Positions 15,002-24,300 of a stretch of 64,000 nucleotides of DNA are shown here, piece after piece. The translations under genes were made by a program, and so were the position numbers. Origin of the DNA: a virus. Numbering within the stretch: the first letter of the stretch is position 1; every line of letters starts with the position of its first letter. The notes below the pieces were generated by a model. That model worked only from the letters and a program-made list of their open reading frames with translations, made no database searches and was not told the DNA's origin. The stretch is from positions 1 to 64,000 of IMG/VR virus record IMGVR_UViG_3300036770_001342. One strand, given 5' to 3'.

Positions 15002-15346
15002 GACTATTGGGTATCAAGGTTGTCAACCCCGGCTTAGCCTCAAGCGGCTAGGCTGTAAACATCATCGTTTGCGGATGTTTGATTTACGCTAATTACGTTA
15101 GTCGTCTTTCGGACTGTCTGCTTGGGTACTACTTGCCCTGTCGAAACTGTTCATCCCCGTTGGATAGCCATCACGTACATTGCTGCAGAGGTGATGGGCG
15201 TTTGGTGGATTACCCCAACCTACTGATCTACTCCATTCACGCTCGGTGTAAAACAGATTGCGTGGTTCATCTTCTAATCTATTGGTGGAGATGGTGGGAT
15301 TCGCACCCACGTCCAGAACATTTTTCTCTTCGCTTCTTACAGTCAT
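15002..15346 (-). ncRNA. ssrA: Circularly permuted (two-piece) tmRNA
   Basis: The minus strand reads the acceptor piece first (about 15346-15283), ending in CATCTCCACCA with a T arm GTGGG-7-CCCAC. A spacer of about 124 nt follows, then the coding piece beginning GGGGATGAACAG at 15158. GGGGATG pairs with CATCTCC and gives the G3-U70 wobble that alanyl-tRNA synthetase reads. TTTCGACAGGG is the conserved tmRNA 5' region. The tag frame at 15072-15040 encodes ANDDVYSLAA and a TGA stop. ACAGTC in the coding piece pairs with GACTGT in the acceptor piece, as helix P2. The spacer holds a 7-bp hairpin (CCATCAC/GTGATGG). The RNA rescues stalled ribosomes and tags nascent proteins for ClpXP-type proteolysis. 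G at T-loop position 55 is unusual. Confidence 0.92.
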
Positions 15347-15351
15347 AAGAA

Positions 15352-15359
15352 TATTTATT
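15352..15359 (-). promoter_or_regulatory. Late-promoter-like AATAAATA for the tmRNA
   Basis: AATAAATA at 15359-15352 would start transcription near 15346, at the first base of the tmRNA acceptor piece, so no 5' trimming would be needed. One mismatch from TATAAATA. It overlaps the end of the intergenic gap after the glycosyltransferase gene. Confidence 0.45.
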
Positions 15360-15361
15360 AT

Positions 15362-16459
15362 TTAAATTGCACTTATTGGAATATTCTTTTTAATTGTTTG
15401 TAATTTCGTATATGTTTGTATAATTGATTCATCCAATATTATTCCAGTTTCATCATAATGTTTAAAGATTTTTTGTATTATATCCGGAGTATGACGATTT
15501 GAATATACTAGATCATAAAATTTTTCTCTATTATGCAATATTTTCAATGTTAAACTATTGTTATATTTTTTTAAATCGTGCAATGGAGTATCTGTAATTT
15601 TTTTAACTTCAAGGGCTATCATTTCAAATCTTTTTTCAACATCACTAATTTTGTCAAACGAATAATCAAAAATTTCATCATATAATTTAAAACCCATTGA
15701 TTGCAAAATTTTGTGTATTCCCTGACATCCTGCAATCAAAAACGGTTTGCCAACAATAATAGGCATAAATGTTTTTTCTGTAAAGAATGGAAGATTGATG
15801 GTAGATTCTGATACTAATTGAAAAAATGATTCGTAGAACTCTTTAGGCACATAGCATTGATCTTTTACCGTAGTATATCTATTGTCTAATGTTTTAGTCG
15901 CTCCATCATAATACTTAAACTCATATGAATTAGGTATGACTCCGGCGTCATTAGTATTATGCCAAGAATAAGCCGAATAATTCAACAAATCATGTTTACT
16001 TAATGAATCAATTAATAATTTCCTCCACATATGGGGTCTATTGTTAAGATATAAAAAGTGGTATGTGTTTTGATGGTCGTTTAAATTCTGTATTAGTAGT
16101 TTTTTAAGAGTAACATTTCGATATTGTAATTTAACTTCGTCGCATGTCCACCAAAAACTTGCGCCGGCAATACCTGCAGGCCAATTAATTACTTCTACAT
16201 TATCAGGTAATATATCAAAATCATAATCAAATTTTAAAAATTTATCATTTTTTCTAAAATCATATATGCAACCAACTATTATGTAAACTTTTATATTTTT
16301 TGATTTACTTATTTTTAAAATTTCTTCATAGTTGACTATGTTATAGAATTGCCATTCTAAATGACAAAATATTATGATACCTTCATAATCATTATCACGC
16401 AACTTTTGTAAGTCTGCGCTATTAGGAGAATTCCATATATTTGTGGTCCAGTAATTCAT
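15362..16459 (-). CDS. Glycosyltransferase-like protein (GT-B / family-10-like C-terminus)
   Basis: 365 residues from ATG at 16459, one base after the upstream stop; an earlier ATG at 16483 would overlap it. The N-terminal half is poorly conserved. FLYLNNRPHMWRKLLIDSL (about 135-153) and LPFFTEKTFMPIIVGKPFLI with GFKLYDEIFDYSFD match the same two blocks in the gene at 27982-29085. The F-TEK-hydrophobic-G-P-F/V arrangement is like the donor-binding region of fucosyltransferase-type enzymes. It is probably a sugar transferase of unknown specificity. Confidence 0.6.
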   Translation of the reverse strand: MNYWTTNIWNSPNSADLQKLRDNDYEGIIIFCHLEWQFYNIVNYEEILKISKSKNIKVYIIVGCIYDFRKNDKFLKFDYDFDILPDNVEVINWPAGIAGASFWWTCDEVKLQYRNVTLKKLLIQNLNDHQNTYHFLYLNNRPHMWRKLLIDSLSKHDLLNYSAYSWHNTNDAGVIPNSYEFKYYDGATKTLDNRYTTVKDQCYVPKEFYESFFQLVSESTINLPFFTEKTFMPIIVGKPFLIAGCQGIHKILQSMGFKLYDEIFDYSFDKISDVEKRFEMIALEVKKITDTPLHDLKKYNNSLTLKILHNREKFYDLVYSNRHTPDIIQKIFKHYDETGIILDESIIQTYTKLQTIKKNIPISAI

Positions 16460-16460
16460 A

Positions 16461-17726
16461 TTAAAATTCAAACAATAAATCACTATTTAAGTAATTACTA
16501 TTATTTTTTCTAAAGACCCAGATTGGTTCAACAAATATACTGTTCTTATCTGCTTCAACAATGGCGTGTGGGCGAGCCTGCATACGCATACCGATCTTAC
16601 CTAGATAATGTGCGTTTGGATATGACAGTATATCATCAACCATATGGTCACATAGATTCAATCGCGTACCTTTAGCAATGCGTGGCTCAATAATATTAAT
16701 CATCATATACGCATTATCAGTTAATGTATCCCATATCATACGATTGACTTTGAAAAAGAAATCATGTTTCCAACTATCAAATGTAGTATATCTACTCCAA
16801 CTTTGATTAGTGCTATTGTTTGCGGCGTAACGTTCTGTCTCGTAGTAAGGGGGACTTGTAAAATAAAAGTCAAAAGTATTTTCAAACTTACTCCAATCAA
16901 CATCTTCGCTAGGAAGATTATAGATTATAACTTTTTTTGTACCTAATACGATAAAATGATCACCTTTATCTTGCAGCACAGCAGTATCACATCCCAATAT
17001 GTTTTCATATTCAAGACATTGGTCTTTATATGTTTCATAAACTTCAGGGTTAGGATCGCACCCTACATATAATTCTGTACCTTTAGTTGCATAAAATCCT
17101 GCCAATCTATCTCCCCAACCGCAACTTGTATCTAATACCTTACGTGCGTTATGCTTTTCGTAAAGTGCTTTTGCAACACTAGGCTTAAATTGCGTTGCTG
17201 TGTAGGTGCCGATACGGAATGCGCTACGAAATGTATTTTGGCATACGTCACTATTACCTAATGTTCCCAAACGCCAAAAATGCCAGTTCATATCATTGAG
17301 TAATGTACGACTATGCCATATATCGTAAGGACTGCTACACAAATTACTACCACACTTCATACGATTTAGTTGTTGGAAATAATTGCTCACACTATTATAT
17401 GTGTGTGATTTGTCAATTACTCCTAGTGGGTTGTCGCTGTATTTGTATTTGTAATCAGCACGTTCATGAACGTTGATGGGATATTTGTATTGATCCAGCA
17501 TACTAGTCTTAACAAAACGTTCAAATAACTTATACATTTCATCGTAACTAATTTCTTTGCTAGGAAATGGTAAATTATTTGATATGATATACTCAGTTAG
17601 ACTTTCTTTGATATCCTTCTTGGGGTATTGCTGTATGAAGGTTCGCCAATCACTGTTGGGAATATGTGGTATTCCGCGACTGTCTTTATGTTTATCAAGG
17701 TAATTTAGGATATTTGGATCTATCAT
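16461..17726 (-). CDS. Amino DNA methyltransferase (N6-adenine or N4-cytosine type)
   Basis: 421 residues from ATG at 17726. VLDTSCGWGDRLAGF (197-211) is SAM-binding motif I, and YFTSPPYYETERY (288-300) is the catalytic (S/D)PPY motif IV of amino methylases. Motif I precedes motif IV. No restriction partner is adjacent, so it is probably an orphan methylase protecting or marking phage DNA. A TTGACA-17-TATCAT promoter ends 7 nt before the start, which would leave almost no leader. The N-terminal 190 residues carry no recognised domain and may hold target recognition. Confidence 0.85.
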   Translation of the reverse strand: MIDPNILNYLDKHKDSRGIPHIPNSDWRTFIQQYPKKDIKESLTEYIISNNLPFPSKEISYDEMYKLFERFVKTSMLDQYKYPINVHERADYKYKYSDNPLGVIDKSHTYNSVSNYFQQLNRMKCGSNLCSSPYDIWHSRTLLNDMNWHFWRLGTLGNSDVCQNTFRSAFRIGTYTATQFKPSVAKALYEKHNARKVLDTSCGWGDRLAGFYATKGTELYVGCDPNPEVYETYKDQCLEYENILGCDTAVLQDKGDHFIVLGTKKVIIYNLPSEDVDWSKFENTFDFYFTSPPYYETERYAANNSTNQSWSRYTTFDSWKHDFFFKVNRMIWDTLTDNAYMMINIIEPRIAKGTRLNLCDHMVDDILSYPNAHYLGKIGMRMQARPHAIVEADKNSIFVEPIWVFRKNNSNYLNSDLLFEF

Positions 17727-17732
17727 CAAAAT

Positions 17733-17761
17733 ATGATAACAGTATTTTTGCCTGTTGTCAA
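17733..17761 (-). promoter_or_regulatory. Sigma70-like promoter for the DNA methylase
   Basis: TTGACA at 17761-17756, 17-nt spacer, TATCAT at 17738-17733. The start codon at 17726 is only 7 nt after the -10 element, so the mRNA would be leaderless or nearly so. Confidence 0.5.
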
Positions 17762-17764
17762 TAG

Positions 17765-17936
17765 AATTCGCTTCGGCTTGGATTCGAACCTTGTCCTAGT
17801 CTTGTCGATCTGCACTTCCCACAGTACTGACCGAAGCAGTTTTTCTGGTTTATCTCTAGTGCCTATAGAACACCTTGATCCTCAAACTACGCCATCGCTA
17901 TGCGACAAACACTACTCCAGAAGGTCGTGCGGCTGA
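17765..17936 (-). ncRNA. Structured non-coding RNA with tRNA-like 3' domain
   Basis: A 222-nt gap without a gene, headed by a perfect TATAAATA. The 3' part (17837-17770, 68 nt) has tRNA geometry: a perfect 7-bp acceptor stem (GCTTCGG/CCGAAGC), U8, a 4-bp D stem with G18G19 and A21, and a GGTTCGAATCC T loop at the correct distance. But the T stem has two A-A mismatches, the anticodon arm cannot form, and CCA is not encoded. The 5' part folds separately: TTCTGG/CCAGAA, TAGTGTT/GGCACTA and a TCGC-ATA-GCGA hairpin. Either a decayed tRNA or a tRNA-like RNA with another job. Confidence 0.5.
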
Positions 17937-17940
17937 ATGT

Positions 17941-17948
17941 TATTTATA
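17941..17948 (-). promoter_or_regulatory. Perfect T4-type late promoter TATAAATA for the non-coding RNA
   Basis: TATAAATA at 17948-17941 lies just past the speD-like stop and has no reading frame behind it before the methylase gene, so it should transcribe the structured RNA. Confidence 0.6.
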
Positions 17949-17951
17949 CTT

Positions 17952-18326
17952 TTATTCTAAAGGTAGTTCAATAAGTTTGTTTTCACGATCAAGATATTTC
18001 ATTTCAATCTTAACAGGGTGAAATTCACGTAACGCTTCTACAACGTCATATGGGTCAAGTGGGCCGCAAGTATAAACATCTAGTTGGAGCAATGATGGCT
18101 TATCTTCATCCCAAACATGTAGTGCGATATGACTTGTCTCAATGATAGCGACAGCAGTTAGTCCACGATTGCCAACTACATCTAGGTACTTAGCAAAAGG
18201 ACCCATCATGACCTTCATGCCAATCTTATCAATAAGTCTGTTCATCCAATCGATTGCTAGTTGTTCTTCCTTTAGTGGATTACCAACTTCGGCACGAATA
18301 ATCAAGTGTTTATGTACTACAGCCAT
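17952..18326 (-). CDS. S-adenosylmethionine decarboxylase homologue (SpeD family, variant cleavage site)
   Basis: 124 residues, the length of the short bacterial class (B. subtilis/T. maritima type). GLTAVAIIETSHIALHVW aligns with the self-cleavage region; the pyruvoyl-forming serine is S65, H70 follows, and the catalytic cysteine is C87 in DVYTCG. The residue before S65 is threonine, where authentic enzymes have glutamate. SpeD homologues occur in aquatic phages, and some SpeD relatives act on ornithine or arginine, so substrate is open. Probable role: polyamine synthesis during infection. The start is joined to the preceding giant gene's stop as TAATG. Confidence 0.8.
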   Translation of the reverse strand: MAVVHKHLIIRAEVGNPLKEEQLAIDWMNRLIDKIGMKVMMGPFAKYLDVVGNRGLTAVAIIETSHIALHVWDEDKPSLLQLDVYTCGPLDPYDVVEALREFHPVKIEMKYLDRENKLIELPLE

Positions 18327-21300
18327 TATTTGTATTTCCTATTGTAATATTCTTTCAACCAATCCCATTCATAACTTAATTTTAATTTATCGAAATCTCC
18401 ACCTACCATATCATAATATTCTACACCGTCTTTAGCACCTTGTAAACAATCCTGGGCATATTTGCCTTCTGCTACAGTTAGCCAAATTTTTAATCTATCA
18501 AAACTTACATCTTTATAGTCAGATTTTAATTTTATTACTTCTCTGAATGCAGTACGCCAAGTATTGTATGGATCCGTATTAAACTCTGCTACCCCGGATA
18601 ACATGTCTACTACAGTATGCGGATCATCTAACGTAAAATCTAATCCGCGTCCTTTGTTGTTTAATGTTAGTTTTTTATTATATGCGATCATTGCTTGGTG
18701 ACCATATACTAATCCATTTACTGGATTAATAGCATTGAAGATATAATGTTTGGGACTCTGTAGCCTGTCAGGTTGCCAGTTCCAATCAAAGTCATTGTTT
18801 ACCTTTAATTTAGCAAATACTGTAAACATCCACTGTGTTTGTGACGCTTCAGCAGCAGCCTGATATGCTTGAACACGACCATTGACACCATCTACTCGCA
18901 CAACCCTGTTTGGTAACCCCTTAGTTACCTTTAGTAGATGCTCATAGTTTTCATCAGATTGCGGTTCTCCGTTACTTAAAAAGACAATATCTAAAGGTTT
19001 AGAATTAGTAAGTCTACTGGCTTTAGCAATATACGGGTAGTCATACAATTGGTCTTGAATATAAAACTTAACTTGTTTAGGTACTACTATGACCGATCCG
19101 CCCGTAGTTAAAATCTCTATGTTCTTTGTATGGCTAGCCCATAAATTTAATGGCTCTCTGTAGTCAATCTGTATATCGTTATCTGAGTTCTTCATTACAG
19201 CATACGGGAAATCATATTCAATTTTCCACGAATTGCTATGGGTATCGTCATCAATAGTATAAATTGGCGGTGCAATTCTGTGAGCCTTGTTGTGTGTGAC
19301 ATAATTTACTTTATTAAAATCTTCCAAATAACTTAATTCACTTATTGCAGAACGCAATTTGTTTACATCTATTAAGAATGTGTCACCAAATTTTTGTCTA
19401 TCACTAGCAAAAACATGTAAATTTTCTTTAGCGAAAGGATCGCAGATATATGTAAAGTCAAAATTGTCGTAATTACAAACGCTACTACAAATCCAAATAT
19501 AATGTTCTTTTTTAGTTTCTAATGTATCTAATAATTTTTTAAATGTTGAAAGATAACTGTCAACATATTTTACAATTTTAATTTCTTTATTTGTTTTATT
19601 AGCAAGGTTTTCTAATATAATACTTGTTTCTTTATTTCCGTGATCGATCAAGTAAACATCATACAAACAATCTGTAGCCGTTGTAGTCTTATCTTTTACA
19701 AAATTTAAATTTTGTAGGTGCTCTATAATTTTTACATATTTTGTATCATCGTTAAAGGTACTACCGTTTATTAAGTATGTGTTTCCCCAATGACTCCACT
19801 GTGTACCAAATACATGCACCATTTGCATTTGCCAAGGACTTGGATAAAAATTAAATTCAAAGTTTGAATAATCGTATTCGCTGTTTACTACCCAAAATAA
19901 ATTTGTTTTTGATTTTCTAATACATCTAGAAATTGTTTCTACCCAAGAATTAAAGAATCTTGTTTTAATAATATTTGGAAATCTTTTTTGTAGTTCTTCA
20001 TATCTATGTTTACTATCAATGTTATTTCTATCTATAAAGAATATACTTAGATTTGTTTCCTTAATATAAACTTGCTGCTCAGTTACATAGTTATATTCAC
20101 GGTAACCTGACATGTACATAGGACCATTAATATAATATGTTTGTGTATCTTTAGCGTTTTCATTACCGAACACATTCACATGTCTAAAGTTTTGACTATT
20201 AGGTTTCCAACTAAAATCAAATCCTTCATATGTGAGATCGGGGTTTAAAGCCCAAAATTCTTCATCTGGATGCTGTTTAATCAAATCATCTAATGTAGTC
20301 TGTATATAATATTTAGGAATATCTTTTTTCTTTATCACTTGCGCATTAGTACGTGGCATGTAAACAATATCAACTGCATCGGGAACTGTATATCTAGGAC
20401 CATTATCTTCCCATTGATAAATTTGTGGAGGACTATGAGGATTAGGTCTCCAACTGAAATCAAAATTTTCTAAATCGTCAGCGTTGTAGACAGACCAAAG
20501 TTTCATATCGATTCCAGGAGTTGCAACCAGTGTATCTAAATATTTTCGTTCTGTTGCTCCTTCCATATGGTATTCAACGCTAGGCTCTGTGGCTGCGTCG
20601 TTCCATTTATTACCAAATACATAAATTAGTGAAGGTTCTCTAGGATCAGGAACCCAACTATAATCAAAATATTCTACTGGTATCAGATTTTTCCATAATC
20701 CATTATTGTAGTTTGCCTTTAAGTATGCTTTACTATCAAGATATTTGTATTCAGTAGCACCAGGTACATGATACTCTAAAGTATGTTGTAATTCGACTGG
20801 GTTCCATTGATTGCCGAACACATATATGTAGGGAGGATCGTTTGGGTTAGGTCTCCAAGTAAAGTCAAAGTTGTCAACTGGCAACAATACTTTCCAGTAC
20901 TCATGCACAGGACTTACTTTTGCTATAACATCCTGCACATAATTATATTCTGTGGCTCCTGGCACTTTATATAAAACAGTTTTTTCAACTTCAGCCGCAT
21001 TCCATTGATTACCGAATACGTAAATATATGGAGGTGCGCCGGGATTAGGACGCCAACTGAAATCAAATTCTTCGACGGGTACACAAATTTCCCAACACTC
21101 ACTCATTGGTAACGTTTTCGCTACCATATTGTCCATATACTTTCTAACTGGTTCTGAATCTAATCCTTCACAATAATATTCTATTGTGGGTTCAGTCTCC
21201 GCACTGTTGCTTTGATTTCCCCATACATAGATAAATGCAGGTTCGCTAGGATCCGGTCTCCAACTGAAATCAAAACTTGACTTGTCTACTGGTATCAATA

Positions 21301-24300
21301 TTTTCCATTTATCCCATTCAGGTTCAACTTCTAAATTGTTACCCATGTATTTGATTTCTGTCGCGCCCGGTGTATGATAAGTCACAGTTGGCTTCTTTTC
21401 ACCCGGTATATACTTATTACCCCATACATAAATGTATGCTGGCTCACGAGGATCAGGCATCCAAGTAAAATCAAAGTTGGCTGGTTGTTGAGTTATAGTC
21501 CAGTTGTCCCATTGCGGGACTATTTCTACATTGCCCATGTATTTCTTTTCAGTAGCACCAGGAACAATGTATTCTAGTGTGGGGCGTAACTCACCTTTTA
21601 CATGCTTATTACCCCATACGTAAATGAATGGTGGTTCATTAGGATTAGGACGCCAACTAAAGTCAAATGACTTATCAACAGGTAAATAGATTTTCCATCT
21701 ATCCCATTCTGGTTCAACATCAACATCGTTGCCCATGTATTTGACTTCTGTTGCACCTTCTACTGTATATGTAACCGTAGGTATTTTTTCTCCGGGTATA
21801 TATTTGTTACCCCATATATAGATATAAGGCTCTGACGTAGGATCAGGCACCCAACTATAATCAAAGTTTCGTGTCTTTTGATGCGTTTGCCATTTAGTAT
21901 AATCTGCTGTAACTTGTACTATGCCCATGAATTTCCTTTCAGTAGCACCTTCAACAATATATTCGATTGTAGGAGATACTTCAGCAGGTACGTGTTGATT
22001 ACCCCAAGTATAAATGTATGCTGGCTCTCTTGGATCTGGCATCCAAGTAAAATCAAAGTCTGTTACAGGATAATATATTTGATAATTCTTATAGTCAGGC
22101 TTTAGTGGAACTAATTCCTGCATATATTTCTTTTCAGTAGCCCCCGGTGTAATATATTCTAATGTAGGACGCAATTCAGCATTAACATATTTGTTGCCCC
22201 ATACATAAATGTATGCTGGCTCTCTTGGATCTGGACGCCATGTCATATCAAATAAATCTGTGTCAACATTATGATACGTTCTCCAACGATCCACTTGTAC
22301 AGTTACAGGCACAATGCCCATATATTTCTTTTCTATTGCGTTATCGCAATAATACTCAAGTGTAGGTTGTAACTCGCCGGCTACATATTTGTTGCCCCAT
22401 ACATAGATATATGCTGGCTCATTGGGATCTGGTCTCCAAGACAAATCAAATTTTTCTGTGTCTATACCCTCGTAAATCTTCCAACGATCTAGTTCAGGTA
22501 ACACATCTATATTACCCATGTACTTTGTTTCTGTGGCATTGGGTACTTTATAAATCAATGTAGGCTTTACTTCACCCGGTATGTATTTGTTGCCCCATAC
22601 ATAAATGTATGCCGGCTCTCTTGGATCTGGACGCCATGCTAGATCAAATTTTGTTTTATCAATTTCTTGTACGATTGTCCATCTATCTTTTTCCTGTATT
22701 ACAGGTACATGTTCTTGCATGTATTTCTTTTCTGTTGCCCCAGGACAATGATATTCTAATGTAGGCTGCAATTCAGCAGGTATATACTTATTACCCCATA
22801 TATAAATGTATGCAGGTTCTCTTGGATCAGGTCTCCAAGACAAATCAAATTTGTTTGTATCAATCTCTTGATGTATTACCCAACGTTCATATTGCGGTAA
22901 TACTTCAACATCTCCCATATATTTGTAATCTGTAGCACCCGAAACATGATATTCTAACGTTGGTTGCATTTCAACAGGTACAAACTTGTTACCCCATGCG
23001 TATATGTATGGCGGATCTTTAGGATTAGGTCTCCAAGCAAAATCAAATTTTGTTCTATCTATGTTTTGATTTTCAACCCAATTTTCAAAATTAGGTAATA
23101 ATGTCACAAGTTCACTCATGTACTTGTATTCGGTAGCGCCGGGTACAATATACTCTACAGTAGGACTAGTAGCGGCGTCAAAATATTTGTTACCCCAAGC
23201 ATAAATGTAAGGCGGACTAGTTGGGTCTGGTCTCCAACAAAAATCAAAACTAGATTTATCAATATTGTATAAAATATTCCAGCAATCATAGTTAGGTAAT
23301 ACGCCTACCAATTCAGTCATGTATTTCTTTTCAGTAGCACCGGGGCAGTGATATTCTAATGTAGATTGTACTTCTGCCGGTACATACTTATTGCCCCATA
23401 CATAAATGTATGCTGGCTCTCTTGGATCAGGTCTCCAACTTAAATCAAATGTTGATTTATCTATAGGTTGAACTTCTACCCAACGATCCGTTTCTGGCAA
23501 TACAGGAACATCGTTACCCATATACTTGCGCTCAGTTGATTCCGGACAATGATATTCTAAAGTTGGGTGTAATTCAGCCTCAACATATTTGTTACCCCAT
23601 ACATAGATATATGCAGGTTCTCTTGGATCTGGTCTCCAAGTAAGATCAAAATTATTTTTATCTATAGACTCAAAAATCTTCCAACAACTAGTTTTAGGCA
23701 AAACTGAAATTAATTCTGTCATGTATTTCTTTTCAGTCGCGCCTTGACAATGATATTCAAGTGTAGGTTGTAACTCAGCAGATATCCACTTATTACCCCA
23801 AACATAAATGTAAGGAGGACTACCCGGATCAGGTCTCCAACTAAAGTCAAAATTTTCTATTTCATCATAAACTTTAAAATTAGTTTTATCTATTGATAGT
23901 TTAACATGCCACAATGTGTGATCTATATATTTTCTTTCTGTTGCGCCGTCTACATGATATTCTATTGTAGGCATAACTTCAGCACTATAATGCTGATTAC
24001 CCCAAACATAAATGTAAGGGGGACTTTTAGGATCAGGGCGCCAGCGAAAATCAAATGTATTTTTATCTACAGACTCAACTATCTTCCACTTAGTATAGTC
24101 TGGCATCAACTCTACAAGCCCGTCTACATATTTGTAATCTGTAGCACCTTCAATTACATATTCTACTACTGCTTTATGTGTGGCAGGAAAATATCTACAT
24201 CCCCAAGCATAAATGTAAGGCGGACTAGTTGGGTCTGGATGCCAACTAAAATCAAAAGTAGTTTCGTCTATTAGTTCGTTAATTTTCCAATTATCTGTTT

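Noticed and set aside
14961-15026. Extended N-terminus for the nucleotidyltransferase/ParB-like gene
   Set aside because: The extension passes through the UUCG terminator hairpin and the late promoter.
15098-15346. Minus-strand 82-codon frame with VGANPTIST
   Set aside because: This is the translation of the tmRNA acceptor piece and spacer, not a protein gene.
17770-17837. Ordinary tRNA gene
   Set aside because: Acceptor, D arm and T loop fit, but no anticodon stem can form and the T stem has two A-A mismatches; recorded as a tRNA-like domain.
20400-24260. CRISPR-like array
   Set aside because: The repeats are about 200 bp, in frame and translated as a protein repeat, with no spacers.
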